The notes beneath the pieces are model-generated. The model was not told where the DNA came from, did no database searches, and was given only the letters and a program-made list of their open reading frames with translations. A stretch of DNA of 64,000 nucleotides from Wohlfahrtiimonas chitiniclastica DSM 18708 (GTDB taxonomy: Bacteria > Pseudomonadota > Gammaproteobacteria > Cardiobacteriales > Wohlfahrtiimonadaceae): assembly GCF_000375345.1 (NCBI RefSeq), contig NZ_AQXD01000001.1, positions 58,807-122,806 on the forward strand, given 5' to 3'. The position numbers were made by a program, and so were the translations under genes. This document shows, one piece after another, positions 35,777-45,108 of the stretch; within the stretch, counting starts at the first letter, position 1, and every line of letters starts with the position of its first letter.

Positions 35777-37459
35777 ATGATTGCGCAACCTTCTGCTAAA
35801 TACCCCGCTTTTGCCCCCATTCGTTTGAAAGATCGCACCTGGCCTGACAAAGTGATCGACAAAGCCCCCCGCTGGTTATCATCGGATTTACGCGATGGCA
35901 ACCAAGCTTTGATTGAGCCAATGAACATCGAACAAAAATTACGCATGTTTGATTTGTTGATCGAATGTGGCTTTAAAGAGATTGAAGTGGCATTCCCATC
36001 AGCGTCTGACACAGAATTTACCTTTGTGCGCCGTTTGATTGAAGAAAATCGCATCCCTGAAGATGTCACCATTCAAGTATTGACGCAATCGCGTGAGGAT
36101 TTGATTGTGCGCACATTTGAGGCATTAAAGGGCTGTAAGCAAGCGATTGTGCATGTTTATAATGCAACCTCCCCAACGTTTCGCCGCGTTGTCTTTAATA
36201 AAACGAAAGAAGAGGTCATTGCGTTAGCGGAATATGGCGTCTCATTATTGGTTAAAGAGGCGGCAAAATACCCAGAAACTGATTGGACATTTGAATATTC
36301 CCCTGAAATTTTCTCAGACACAGAAGTGGATTTTGCGGTAGAAGTGTGTGAAGCCGTGATGAAAATTGCCAATCCAACCCCTGAAAAACCCATCATTTTT
36401 AACTTGCCTGCAACAGTAGAAGTGGCAACGCCGAATGTGTACGCCGATCAAATCGAGTATTTTTGCCGCAACATCAGCCGCCGTGACAGCGTGATTGTGA
36501 GCATTCATACGCACAATGATAGAGGTTGCGCGGTTGCAGCCACTGAATTGGCATTGATGGCAGGCGGCGATCGCGTGGAAGGCTGTTTATTTGGCCATGG
36601 TGAGCGCACAGGGAATGTTGACATCATCACCGTTGCCTTGAATATGTATACGCAAGGCGTGGATCCTGAGTTGAATTTCTCGCAAATCAATAAAGTGGTG
36701 CGTGAGGTTGAGCATTGTACGGCGATTAAAGTGCATCCGCGTCATCCGTATGCGGGCGAATTGGTGTTTACGGCGTTTTCAGGCTCGCACCAAGATGCGA
36801 TTCGTAAGGGTTTATCGGATATGAAAAATCAGCCAGATCAAATGTGGAAAATTCCTTATTTACCCGTTGATCCCCATGATTTAGGTCGCTCCTATGAAGC
36901 GGTGATCCGTGTGAACAGTCAGTCGGGCAAGGGCGGCATTGCGTACTTATTGGAAGAAGATCATGGCATTAATATGCCGCGTCGTTTACAAATTGAGTTC
37001 AGTCGAACCGTGCAAGCGGAAGCGGATGCGAAAGGCATCGAGGTCACCTCGCCGATGATCTTTGATTTATTTAACCGTGAATATTTAACGAAAGGCAATG
37101 TAGTGATTGGTCAGCCCATCAGCATTGTGGAAGATGAAAATGGTAATACAGAGATCAGTGCTGTGATCACAACTGCCACGCAGCAATATCATGCCAAAGG
37201 TCATGGCAATGGACCGATTGCCGCTTTAGTCAATGCATTAAATGAAACCCTTAAGATTGATGTGGATGTGGTGAGTTATCATGAACACGCCCGCAGCCAA
37301 GGTTCAAAAGCAGAGGCGGTGGCATTTGTGGAAATGCAAGTGGAATCACGCACCTTATTTGGGGTGGCGATTCATGCAAATACTGCGCGTGCATCCATTG
37401 ATGCGGTGATCTCTGCATTGAACCGCGCCATTGCAAAAGGCTGGGTTGAAGTAAAATAA
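35777..37459 (+). CDS. leuA: 2-isopropylmalate synthase (long, LeuA2 type)
   Basis: 560 residues, longer than E. coli LeuA (523) and of the class found in actinobacteria and many other proteobacteria. 'RWLSSDLRDGNQALIEPM' carries the metal/substrate Arg-Asp pair, 'HTHNDRG' supplies metal-binding histidines, 'GHGERTGN' follows, and the C-terminal regulatory LeuA dimer domain starts near 430. It commits 2-ketoisovalerate to leucine; the domain gives leucine feedback. Single gene here, no leuBCD. Good AGGAAAAAGGA upstream. Confidence 0.95.
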   Translation: MIAQPSAKYPAFAPIRLKDRTWPDKVIDKAPRWLSSDLRDGNQALIEPMNIEQKLRMFDLLIECGFKEIEVAFPSASDTEFTFVRRLIEENRIPEDVTIQVLTQSREDLIVRTFEALKGCKQAIVHVYNATSPTFRRVVFNKTKEEVIALAEYGVSLLVKEAAKYPETDWTFEYSPEIFSDTEVDFAVEVCEAVMKIANPTPEKPIIFNLPATVEVATPNVYADQIEYFCRNISRRDSVIVSIHTHNDRGCAVAATELALMAGGDRVEGCLFGHGERTGNVDIITVALNMYTQGVDPELNFSQINKVVREVEHCTAIKVHPRHPYAGELVFTAFSGSHQDAIRKGLSDMKNQPDQMWKIPYLPVDPHDLGRSYEAVIRVNSQSGKGGIAYLLEEDHGINMPRRLQIEFSRTVQAEADAKGIEVTSPMIFDLFNREYLTKGNVVIGQPISIVEDENGNTEISAVITTATQQYHAKGHGNGPIAALVNALNETLKIDVDVVSYHEHARSQGSKAEAVAFVEMQVESRTLFGVAIHANTARASIDAVISALNRAIAKGWVEVK

Positions 37460-37494
37460 TCCTAGATTCTTATTCGATAGCTGATAAAATAGCG

Positions 37495-37518
37495 AAGTCC
37501 ACCATGCGGGTGGGCTTT
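37495..37518 (+). terminator. Weak terminator after leuA
   Basis: Nine-pair stem AAGTCCACC/GGTGGGCTT with one G-U pair, followed by a short mixed T-tract (TTTGTTAT). Confidence 0.5.
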
Positions 37519-37541
37519 GTTATATGGGTTGTATTCGGTGG

Positions 37542-37570
37542 TTAACACGTTTCGGATACAAGAGTACAAT
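37542..37570 (+). promoter_or_regulatory. metK promoter
   Basis: TTAACA (37542-37547), 17-nt spacer, TACAAT (37565-37570). An ACAATA/TATTGT inverted repeat (37566-37571, 37576-37581) overlaps the -10 and predicted start site. No MetJ-like AGACGTCT box is seen. Confidence 0.6.
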
Positions 37571-37631
37571 AGATGTATTGTCTTAGGTTGTTTCATCCTC
37601 GGACGCACCATTTACTTTGAGAGAATTCAAT

Positions 37632-38834
37632 ATGAGCTATTTATTTACGTCAGAATCTGTGTCTGAAGGACATCCAGATAAAATTGCCGACCAAATTTCC
37701 GATGCCGTATTAGACGCCATCATTCAAAAAGATCCTCATGCACGTGTGGCATGCGAAACCTTGGTGAAAACTGGGGCAGCGATCATCGCAGGTGAGATCT
37801 CCACAAGTGCGTGGGTGGACTTAGAAGATTTAGTGCGCAATGTCATCAATGACATTGGTTATAACTCTTCAAGCGTGGGTTTTGATGGTTCAACGTGCGC
37901 AATTTTAAACATCATTGGTAAGCAAAGCGTAGACATTGCTCAAGGTGTTGACCGCGTGAAACCTGAAGATCAAGGTGCGGGCGACCAAGGCTTAATGTTT
38001 GGTTATGCATCAAATGAAACTGATGTATTGATGCCAGCGCCAATTACTTATGCACACCGTTTAGTGCAACGCCAATCAGAAGTACGCAAATCTGGCCTAT
38101 TGCCATGGCTTCGCCCGGATGCTAAAAGCCAAATCACATTTGAATATGATGATGAAGGCAACATCAAAGGCATTGATGCGATTGTATTATCGACACAACA
38201 CAATCCGGATGTCAGCTTAAAAGATTTAAAAGAAGCGGTGATGGAACTCATCATCAAGCAAGTGATTCCGAATGAATGGATCACAGACAAAACCAAATTC
38301 CACATCAATCCTACAGGCATTTTCGTCATTGGCGGACCTGTGGGCGACTGCGGTTTAACTGGCCGTAAGATCATTGTGGATACATATGGTGGTATGGCAC
38401 GCCATGGCGGGGGCGCTTTCTCAGGAAAAGACCCTTCCAAAGTTGACCGTTCAGCAGCATATGCAGGACGTTATGTTGCGAAGAACATCGTGGCAGCAGG
38501 CCTTGCAGATAAGTGCGAAATTCAAGTGTCTTACGCAATTGGTGTGGCTGAGCCAACATCAATCTCCATCACAACTTTTGGAACCAATAAAATTCCTGAA
38601 GCTGAGATTGAGCGTTTAGTGCGCACACATTTTGATCTTCGCCCTTATGCGATCACAAAGATGCTCGATTTATTGCATCCGATCTATCAACCAACCGCTG
38701 CTTATGGCCATTTTGGCCGTGATCCGTATGAAATCACATATCAAAATGCTGATAATATCGAGACTAAAGCTACGGCATTTAGTTGGGAAAAAACGGATAA
38801 AGCAGAGCTTTTACGAAGCGAAGCTAAACTATAA
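37632..38834 (+). CDS. metK: S-adenosylmethionine synthase
   Basis: 400 residues, slightly longer than E. coli (384). '[20 protein letters not shown]' at the N-terminus, 'DQGLMFGYA', and the P-loop-like '[19 protein letters not shown]' are all present. It makes SAM from methionine and ATP. A TTG at 37617 is in frame, but GAGAG precedes ATG 37632 at normal distance and the family N-terminus starts there. Own promoter. Confidence 0.97.
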   Translation: MSYLFTSESVSEGHPDKIADQISDAVLDAIIQKDPHARVACETLVKTGAAIIAGEISTSAWVDLEDLVRNVINDIGYNSSSVGFDGSTCAILNIIGKQSVDIAQGVDRVKPEDQGAGDQGLMFGYASNETDVLMPAPITYAHRLVQRQSEVRKSGLLPWLRPDAKSQITFEYDDEGNIKGIDAIVLSTQHNPDVSLKDLKEAVMELIIKQVIPNEWITDKTKFHINPTGIFVIGGPVGDCGLTGRKIIVDTYGGMARHGGGAFSGKDPSKVDRSAAYAGRYVAKNIVAAGLADKCEIQVSYAIGVAEPTSISITTFGTNKIPEAEIERLVRTHFDLRPYAITKMLDLLHPIYQPTAAYGHFGRDPYEITYQNADNIETKATAFSWEKTDKAELLRSEAKL

Positions 38835-38835
38835 C

Positions 38836-38863
38836 TTGACTTTTTGGTATAAAAAGCTAAAAT
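38836..38863 (+). promoter_or_regulatory. rpmH promoter
   Basis: TTGACT (38836-38841), 16-nt spacer, TAAAAT (38858-38863), about 40 bp before the L34 start. Confidence 0.7.
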
Positions 38864-38904
38864 TTTTGTTTATTTTTGCGTTACAAAACATTTAAGGGTT
38901 CAAT

Positions 38905-39039
38905 ATGAAACGTACATTTCAACCAAGCGTAATTAAGAGAAAACGTGACCACGGTTTTCGTGCACGTATGGCAACTAAAAACGGTCGTAAAGTTTTAAAC
39001 CGTCGTCGTGCTCGCGGTCGTGCAAGTTTATCTGCATAA
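38905..39039 (+). CDS. rpmH: 50S ribosomal protein L34
   Basis: 44 residues, '[20 protein letters not shown]' followed by '[19 protein letters not shown]' and a short tail: textbook bL34. AAGGG lies seven bases upstream. It heads the rpmH-rnpA-yidD-yidC-mnmE set. In many relatives this set is beside dnaA; here dnaA is 11 kb away. Confidence 0.98.
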   Translation: MKRTFQPSVIKRKRDHGFRARMATKNGRKVLNRRRARGRASLSA

Positions 39040-39054
39040 TCACTGATTATTGCT

Positions 39055-39082
39055 AAAAAGGCGCTGTTAAAAGCGCCTTTTT
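39055..39082 (+). terminator. Terminator or attenuator between rpmH and rnpA
   Basis: 11-bp stem (39055-39065 with 39072-39082) ending in T's. Since rnpA has no obvious own promoter, partial read-through could set a low RnpA to L34 ratio. Confidence 0.8.
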
Positions 39083-39101
39083 ACATTCTAGCGGGAAATT
39101 C

Positions 39102-39449
39102 ATGAATTATCGTTTTACCAGAGCGCAGCGTTTATTGACGCCAGCGGATTACAGTCGCACATTTGATCATCCATTTCGATCCTCTGATCGCTACTTTACT
39201 GTGCTCGCAAAGGCACAGGCCGAAAAAGGGCAAGGGCGCTTAGGGCTTGCGATTGCAAAAAAGCAGCTTAAAAAGGCGCATGACCGAAATCTTGTAAAAC
39301 GCATTGTGCGTGAGTCTTTTCGCTTGCAGCAAGAAAAATTGACGGGGTTTGATATTGTTGTGCTTGTCAAAGGGAACGTTTCCTTAGATAATCGACAACT
39401 ATTGCATCAATCTTTGAAACAGCATTGGGGGCGGATAGAAAAGTTGTGA
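39102..39449 (+). CDS. rnpA: Ribonuclease P protein component
   Basis: 115 residues, basic, with the RNR-like signature seen here as 'KKAHDRNLVKRIVRESFR' and 'RLGLAIAKK' before it. It binds the RNase P RNA and aids 5' processing of pre-tRNAs. The gene overlaps the yidD start. Confidence 0.96.
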   Translation: MNYRFTRAQRLLTPADYSRTFDHPFRSSDRYFTVLAKAQAEKGQGRLGLAIAKKQLKKAHDRNLVKRIVRESFRLQQEKLTGFDIVVLVKGNVSLDNRQLLHQSLKQHWGRIEKL

Positions 39450-39655
39450 AGACGATTTTAATTGGTTTAATTAAGTTGTATCAACTGATTTTGAGTCCAT
39501 GGGTGGGGCAGCAATGCCGATTCACACCGTCGTGTTCAAATTATTCCATCGAAGCCATTCAAAAATATGGTGCAATCAAAGGCTGTTGGCTAACATTCAA
39601 GCGATTGATCCGTTGTCATCCGTTTTGTGATGGCGGTAAAGATCCTGTTCCGTAG
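39446..39655 (+). CDS. yidD: Membrane protein insertion efficiency factor YidD
   Basis: 69 residues from a GTG that overlaps the rnpA stop (GTGA). An amphipathic N-terminus ('MKTILIGLIKLYQLILSP') is followed by the conserved cysteines of YidD: 'CRFTPSCSNYSIEAI', 'GCWLTFKRLIRCHPFC'. It assists YidC-dependent insertion. A longer TTG start at 39425 overlaps rnpA more and is unlikely. Confidence 0.95.
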   Translation: MKTILIGLIKLYQLILSPWVGQQCRFTPSCSNYSIEAIQKYGAIKGCWLTFKRLIRCHPFCDGGKDPVP

Positions 39656-39692
39656 CATCTTCTTTGTTAAATTTTGAGTTAAAGATATTACT

Positions 39693-41387
39693 ATGCAAAA
39701 TAATCGATTAATCCTCTGGGGCATTTTTGGTCTGTTGGCCTTTATGCTCTTCAGTAAGTGGCAATTTGCCAATGCACCGAAGCCGCCTGAGGCTCAAAGT
39801 GCACAAGTCGTGACACAAATGCTCGATGGCCAAGCCACCGATGGCTCTGTGCCACAATTGAATTCAGCAAATGTGCCAGATGGCATGATGACGAATTCTA
39901 AAAAAATCTCTGTCACCACAGACGTTTTTTCCATTAATATCGCTTTAACCGGTGCAGACATCGAAGATGTTAAGTTATTAAAATACTCTGAAAGCTTAGA
40001 GCAAAAAGATGTGCCATTTGCTTTGTTGTCATCGGATCCTAAGCGTCGCTTTGTGAGTCAAACAGGTTTAATCAGCACATCGGGTCAAGCTTCTTTCCCA
40101 CACAGCACAGAATTTAGCGCACAAGCGGACAGTTATACTTTAGAAGAAGGTCAAGACACTTTAATCGTACCGTTAACGTACACAGATGCCAATGGCATCG
40201 TGGTGACAAAAACTTACGAGTTTAAACGTGGTAGCTATGACATCGGCTTTACCCAAAAAATTGACAACAACACTGACAATGTATGGCAAGGCATCAACTA
40301 CATGCAGTTGTTACAAAAAGATCCGAAAGCCAGCGGCCATTTAATGGGTGCATCAAGCTATACGGGTCCTGTGTTCTCGATGGGTGAAGAGAGCTATAAA
40401 AAAGTTCCGTTTGATAAATTGATTGAAAAAGCACCTGCCATTAAGCAAGAAGGTACAGCCGGTTGGGGCGCGATGATTCAACAATACTTCACCTCTGCAT
40501 GGCTTGCATTAAACACTCATGCACATGTGGTGGAAGTGGCAAAATTACCGGGCGACATGGCGATGATCCGCTTAATGTCTAAAGATCCTGTTGTGGTGCC
40601 TGCACATGCATCTTATGAGTTTAAAAACAGTTTATACTCAGGCCCTAAAATCAAAAAGAATTTAGTGGATGCTGGTGAATACACTTATGTGAATGACAAA
40701 GGTCAAGAAGAGAAAGCGAATGCTAAATTAGAATTGACCCTTGACTATGGTTGGTTCAGCCCGATTTCTGCATTGATGCTTTGGGTGCTTGAATTTTTCC
40801 ATGGCATTGTGGGCAACTGGGGTTGGGCAATTGTTTTATTAACCTTAACCGCAAAATTGATCTTGTATCCATTGTCTGAAAAAGGTTACCGCTCGATGGC
40901 AAAAATGCGTCATTTAGCACCTGAGATGCAGCGCATCAAAGAGCTTTATGGCTCAGATAAACAAAAGATTGGCCAAGAAACCATTGCCCTTTATCGTAAA
41001 GAGAAAGTGAACCCAATGGGTGGCTGTTGGCCGATGCTCATTCAGATTCCAATTTTCATCTCATTGTTCTGGATGTTGCAAGAGAGCGTTCAGCTTCGCC
41101 AAGCGCCATGGATCTTATGGATTCATGACTTAGCGATCATGGACCCATACTTCATTTTACCGATCATCATGTGTGCAACGATGTTTGTTCAACAAATGTT
41201 TAACCCACCGCCACCAGACCCAATGCAAGCTAAAATCATGAAATTCATGCCATTGGTGTTTGGTTTCATGTTCATGTGGTTTGCCGCAGGGATCGTTTTA
41301 TACTGGATCGTGAACAACTTATTGACCATCTTGCAACAGTGGCTCATCAATCGTCGCATTGAAGCTGCTCAAAAGAAAATGTCATAA
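39693..41387 (+). CDS. yidC: Membrane protein insertase YidC
   Basis: 564 residues. N-terminal membrane anchor (about 8-25), a large periplasmic beta-supersandwich domain (about 55-340), then five C-terminal membrane segments with the conserved insertase core ('NWGWAIVLLTLTAKLILYPL', 'MLIQIPIFISLFWML'). The Arg in the hydrophilic groove is within 'PLSEKGYRSMAKM'. It inserts membrane proteins alone or with SecYEG. Gap to yidD is short. Confidence 0.97.
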   Translation: MQNNRLILWGIFGLLAFMLFSKWQFANAPKPPEAQSAQVVTQMLDGQATDGSVPQLNSANVPDGMMTNSKKISVTTDVFSINIALTGADIEDVKLLKYSESLEQKDVPFALLSSDPKRRFVSQTGLISTSGQASFPHSTEFSAQADSYTLEEGQDTLIVPLTYTDANGIVVTKTYEFKRGSYDIGFTQKIDNNTDNVWQGINYMQLLQKDPKASGHLMGASSYTGPVFSMGEESYKKVPFDKLIEKAPAIKQEGTAGWGAMIQQYFTSAWLALNTHAHVVEVAKLPGDMAMIRLMSKDPVVVPAHASYEFKNSLYSGPKIKKNLVDAGEYTYVNDKGQEEKANAKLELTLDYGWFSPISALMLWVLEFFHGIVGNWGWAIVLLTLTAKLILYPLSEKGYRSMAKMRHLAPEMQRIKELYGSDKQKIGQETIALYRKEKVNPMGGCWPMLIQIPIFISLFWMLQESVQLRQAPWILWIHDLAIMDPYFILPIIMCATMFVQQMFNPPPPDPMQAKIMKFMPLVFGFMFMWFAAGIVLYWIVNNLLTILQQWLINRRIEAAQKKMS

Positions 41388-41474
41388 TTTTTCAATGCAT
41401 TGAATGATCATCTCCTATAATGGCGACATTGTAGGAGATTTTTTATTTCGCGAGATTAAATTTAAGAGGAAATC

Positions 41475-42800
41475 ATGAAAGAGACAACCATTGCAGCCAT
41501 TGCATCTGGCACCTCGATTGGTGGTGTGGGCATTGTGCGCATTTCAGGGCCAGAGAGCCACGCCATTGGCGCACGCATTGCCAAAAAAGAGGCATTGGTG
41601 CCGCGTCATGCCACATTTACACAATTTTATGATGACAATGATGAAGTGATGGATGAAGGCTTGGTCATCTACTTTAAAGGGCCGAATTCTTTTACAGGTG
41701 AAGAGTGTGTGGAGCTTCAAGGTCATGGCGGCTTAGTGGTGCTCAATCGTCTATTAAAGCGTGTGTATGCCCTTGGGGCAGAGCCTGCGAAAGCAGGTGA
41801 ATTCACAGAGCGTGCCTTTTTAAATGGTAAATTGGATTTGGTGCAAGCCGAAGCAATCCACGATTTAATCATGAGCCAAAGTGAAGCACAGGCAAAAGCG
41901 GCGATGAATTCGCTCTCTGGGCAATTTTCTGCCAAAACGAGCACCATCAATGATGCATTGATTCACTTACGTGTCTATGTAGAAGCCACCATTGATTTCA
42001 GTGAAGAGGACATTGATTTTATCACCGATGGCAATGTGTTAAAGCGTCTTGATGCCGTAGAAGGAGACATTCAAGCGTTATTGGCGAGTGCCAATCAAGG
42101 TAAGTTACTCACCGATGGCGTGACGGTTGTGTTAGCCGGTAAACCCAATGCCGGTAAATCAAGCATTCTCAACGCATTGTCGGGTGAAGAGAGCGCGATT
42201 GTGACGGACATTGCCGGCACAACGCGTGACACATTAAAAGAGCATGTGGTGATTCATGGTTTGCCACTTCACATCATTGATACAGCAGGGCTTCGTGAAA
42301 CCACAGATGTGATCGAGCAAGAAGGTATTCGCCGCACGCGTGAAGCCATGAAAAAAGCCGATTTGATTTTATGGATTCATGATGATCGTGATCAAACCCT
42401 TGAGGAAGATCCTTTATTGTCCTCATTGAATGTGCCGATTTTACATGTGCGCAATAAAGTGGATTTAACGGGCAAAGCCACCGGACAAACAGGCAATGTG
42501 ATTGCGCTCTCTGCTAAAGAGAATCAAGGTGTTGATCTGTTAAGAGATGCGATTGTCAATATCGTGCAGTTTCAGCCGACGCAAGGGTTATTCAGTGCAC
42601 GTGAACGCCATTTGATTGCGTTAAAAGAGAGTTTGGCGCATTTAGCCGTGGCGAAAAGTTTATTGACGGCAGGTCACAGCATTGATTTGGTGGCTGAAGA
42701 GATTCGCCTTGCCCAAGATGACATTGGGCTCATCACAGGGCGTTTCAGTACAGATGAGTTGCTCGGGGAAATTTTCTCAAGTTTCTGTATCGGTAAATAA
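41475..42800 (+). CDS. mnmE: tRNA modification GTPase MnmE
   Basis: 441 residues: a folate-binding N-terminal domain, helical domain, an inserted G domain ('GKPNAGKSSILNAL', 'DIAGTTRD', 'DTAGLRET') and the C-terminal 'FCIGK' motif with the catalytic-type cysteine. With MnmG it modifies wobble U34 of several tRNAs. Last gene of the rpmH set; it converges on radA with a shared hairpin. Confidence 0.97.
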   Translation: MKETTIAAIASGTSIGGVGIVRISGPESHAIGARIAKKEALVPRHATFTQFYDDNDEVMDEGLVIYFKGPNSFTGEECVELQGHGGLVVLNRLLKRVYALGAEPAKAGEFTERAFLNGKLDLVQAEAIHDLIMSQSEAQAKAAMNSLSGQFSAKTSTINDALIHLRVYVEATIDFSEEDIDFITDGNVLKRLDAVEGDIQALLASANQGKLLTDGVTVVLAGKPNAGKSSILNALSGEESAIVTDIAGTTRDTLKEHVVIHGLPLHIIDTAGLRETTDVIEQEGIRRTREAMKKADLILWIHDDRDQTLEEDPLLSSLNVPILHVRNKVDLTGKATGQTGNVIALSAKENQGVDLLRDAIVNIVQFQPTQGLFSARERHLIALKESLAHLAVAKSLLTAGHSIDLVAEEIRLAQDDIGLITGRFSTDELLGEIFSSFCIGK

Positions 42801-42803
42801 AGC

Positions 42804-42830
42804 ATCCCCGCTGAGGCGGGGATTTTTTTA
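42804..42830. terminator. Terminator between mnmE and radA
   Basis: ATCCCCGC/GCGGGGAT stem (42804-42811, 42816-42823), TGAG loop, T7 on the plus strand. It also lies just after the radA stop on the other strand. Confidence 0.85.
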
Positions 42831-44207
42831 TTCGCTAAAATCATTGAGTGCATCAATCACTTCAGATAATTTCGTCACAGAGACCACTTTTAAGCCTTCC
42901 GGAATTTTCCTTGGGGCATTGCCTTTCGGTAAAATGGCTTTGGTGAATCCATGTTTAAAAGCTTCTTTTAAGCGCTCTTCACCATGCGGAATCGGGCGAA
43001 TTTCACCGGATAAACCCACTTCGCCAAAAATCACTAAATCCGCCGGAATCACTTTATTGCGAAAGCTTGAATAAGTTGCGGCAATGACGGCTAAATCTGA
43101 GGCAGTTTCTGTCACTTTGACGCCACCTACAGCATTGACGTACACATCTTGATCATTCATGGCAATGCCGGCATGGCGGTGCAATACCGCAAGCAACATG
43201 GTTAAGCGGGCTTGCTCAATCCCCAATGTTACGCGGCGCGGATAGTTGCCAAAGGATTGATCCACCAATGCTTGAATCTCAACCAAAAGCGGGCGCGTCC
43301 CCTCTTTGGTCACCATGATGACGCTGCCGGCACTGGGCTCATCGTGGCGCGATAAAAAGATGGCAGAAGGATTGCTCACTTCACGTAAGCCTTTATCCGT
43401 CATGGCGAAGATGCCAAGCTCATTGACAGGACCAAAGCGGTTTTTATAGGCACGCATGACGCGAAAACGCGAACCAACTTCACCTTCAAAGTACAAAACA
43501 GAGTCCACCATGTGCTCTAACACGCGAGGGCCTGCGATTGCACCTTCTTTGGTGACATGACCCACTAAGAAGATGGCAGTATTGGTGCGTTTGGCATATC
43601 GAGTGAGTAGGGCAGCACTCTCTCTGACTTGTGCCACATTGCCGGGTGCAGAGGTGAGAAACTCTGTAAAAATGGTTTGAATGGAGTCAATGACCATGAT
43701 TTTTGGCTTGAGGGCTTCTGCCGTGGCGATGATCTTTTCTACAGATGTTTCAGAAAGAATCTTAAGCTCACTTTGTGCCAAGGATAAGCGCTCTGCCCGC
43801 AAGGCAATTTGGCTTGGGGACTCTTCACCCGTCACATACAGCACATCATAATGCTGACTGAAATGCACCATTGTTTGCAATAAAATGGTGGATTTACCAA
43901 TGCCAGGATCACCGCCAATGAGCACCACAGAACCTGTGACCAAGCCACCGCCAAGGACTCGATTTAGCTCGGTTAATCCTGTATCATAGCGCTGATGTTC
44001 CTCTTTTTGAATATTGTTGAGGGTTTGAATCGCAGCACTGCCTGCGGTGCCTGCATAGCCTGATAAACGCGCGGAAGTGGGCGGTGATTTTTCCACAATC
44101 GCCTCTTCAATGGTGTTCCATTCTAGGCACTCAAGACACTGACCGGCCCATTTTTGGGTGACGTTGCCACAAGCATGACAAACGTACTGTTTTTTCGTTT
44201 TGCTCAT
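42828..44207 (-). CDS. radA: DNA repair protein RadA
   Basis: 459 residues. Four-cysteine zinc finger 'CHACGNVTQKWAGQCLEC' at residues 10-27, RecA-like ATPase with 'GGDPGIGKSTILLQ', the RadA-specific 'KNRFG' motif ('RAYKNRFGPVNELG') and a C-terminal Lon-like domain. It is a branch-migration helicase in recombination. Divergent from hfq across a long non-coding region. Confidence 0.96.
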   Translation of the reverse strand: MSKTKKQYVCHACGNVTQKWAGQCLECLEWNTIEEAIVEKSPPTSARLSGYAGTAGSAAIQTLNNIQKEEHQRYDTGLTELNRVLGGGLVTGSVVLIGGDPGIGKSTILLQTMVHFSQHYDVLYVTGEESPSQIALRAERLSLAQSELKILSETSVEKIIATAEALKPKIMVIDSIQTIFTEFLTSAPGNVAQVRESAALLTRYAKRTNTAIFLVGHVTKEGAIAGPRVLEHMVDSVLYFEGEVGSRFRVMRAYKNRFGPVNELGIFAMTDKGLREVSNPSAIFLSRHDEPSAGSVIMVTKEGTRPLLVEIQALVDQSFGNYPRRVTLGIEQARLTMLLAVLHRHAGIAMNDQDVYVNAVGGVKVTETASDLAVIAATYSSFRNKVIPADLVIFGEVGLSGEIRPIPHGEERLKEAFKHGFTKAILPKGNAPRKIPEGLKVVSVTKLSEVIDALNDFSE

Positions 44208-44786
44208 AAATATCGCACTTATTCCTTAGTCTGTTCCTTTTTTAGAACGTAGCGTTTCATATATATATACGAATGTGTACAAAAAAAGGTCTATATCCTG
44301 CTCGTAAAAGGATATAATACAGACTGATTCCAATATATTCATCTAAAAATACAATACAGCTTGACGAAAAAGGAGAGCTGTTGAAAAAGTCGCTTTTTCA
44401 ATGTGTGCAGGCCCAATGATCGATAAACGAGCTGTTTATGGATCTATCTGTGTTCTATTTCATTGTAAAAGTAGATAACATTGTGTTTTATGACAATGAA
44501 AGGCTGTTGACAAAGTTGTATGATTGAGAGTGTAGCGTCTGACACCATCGGGTGAAGAGATTCTATGCTTTTAGTTGTTTTGATGTAAATTAAAAAGCAC
44601 ATCACTTGGTCAACATCTTTCTAGGTTCAGCAGTATTTGGTGACTTTATGATTGACATTTATAGTTTCTATTACGCAAGGGAAGTATTTATGTATATAAT
44701 GGTCACTAGGTGGAGATAGTCGAATCAGTACAATAAAGATGTAACAAATTTCTCAAAATTAATTAATATTAGTGAAGGATATAACA
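44208..44786 (+). other. 579-nt structured non-coding region upstream of hfq
   Basis: No gene of normal size fits. I see at least four inverted repeats: 44292-44298/44310-44316, 44381-44389/44393-44401 (9 bp, triloop), 44423-44428/44434-44439 and 44458-44466/44493-44501 (9 bp). There is a TATAAT at 44313-44318, a second at 44695-44700, three copies of a 14-base motif, and a 12-codon frame with a good ribosome site. miaA, the usual upstream neighbour of hfq, is absent. It could be a long hfq leader, a small RNA locus or a decayed mobile fragment. Confidence 0.6.
44671..44700 (+). promoter_or_regulatory. Probable hfq promoter
   Basis: TTACGC (44671-44676), 18-nt spacer, perfect TATAAT (44695-44700), 86 bp before the hfq ATG. 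Confidence 0.5.
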
Positions 44787-45053
44787 ATGGCAAAATCTCA
44801 ATCTCTCCAGGATCCATTTTTAAATGTGCTCCGTAAGGAAAAAATCCCAGTCTCTATTTATTTGATCAACGGTATTAAACTCCAAGGTCAAGTAGAATCT
44901 TTTGACCAATTCGTGGTGTTATTGCGCTCGAACGTTAGCCAAATGATCTACAAGCATGCGATTTCTACAATCGTACCTGCACGTAGCATTCGTGTGAGCT
45001 TCGATGGTGATGAAGCCGTTTCTGAAGAAGTTGAAACAGAAATCACAATTTAA
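44787..45053 (+). CDS. hfq: RNA chaperone Hfq
   Basis: 88 residues. '[20 protein letters not shown]' and '[17 protein letters not shown]' form Sm1, '[12 protein letters not shown]' is Sm2 with the conserved proximal-face 'YKH'. The C-terminal tail is short (about 20 residues) and acidic. Hfq pairs sRNAs with mRNAs. ATG 44787 is preceded by GAAGGA; a TTG further upstream is discarded. Confidence 0.97.
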   Translation: MAKSQSLQDPFLNVLRKEKIPVSIYLINGIKLQGQVESFDQFVVLLRSNVSQMIYKHAISTIVPARSIRVSFDGDEAVSEEVETEITI

Positions 45054-45108
45054 TCGCCAAAGCGAATTTCGTGTTAGAATTGACTTTTTAGCCGGCATAC
45101 AGACATAA

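Noticed and set aside
37460-37631. SAM riboswitch before metK
   Set aside because: I could not find the conserved cores of known SAM or SAH classes; only a short hairpin and a promoter are supported.
44652-44657. Perfect TTGACA before hfq as a -35
   Set aside because: No -10 lies 16-18 bases downstream; the nearest TATAAT is 37 bases away.
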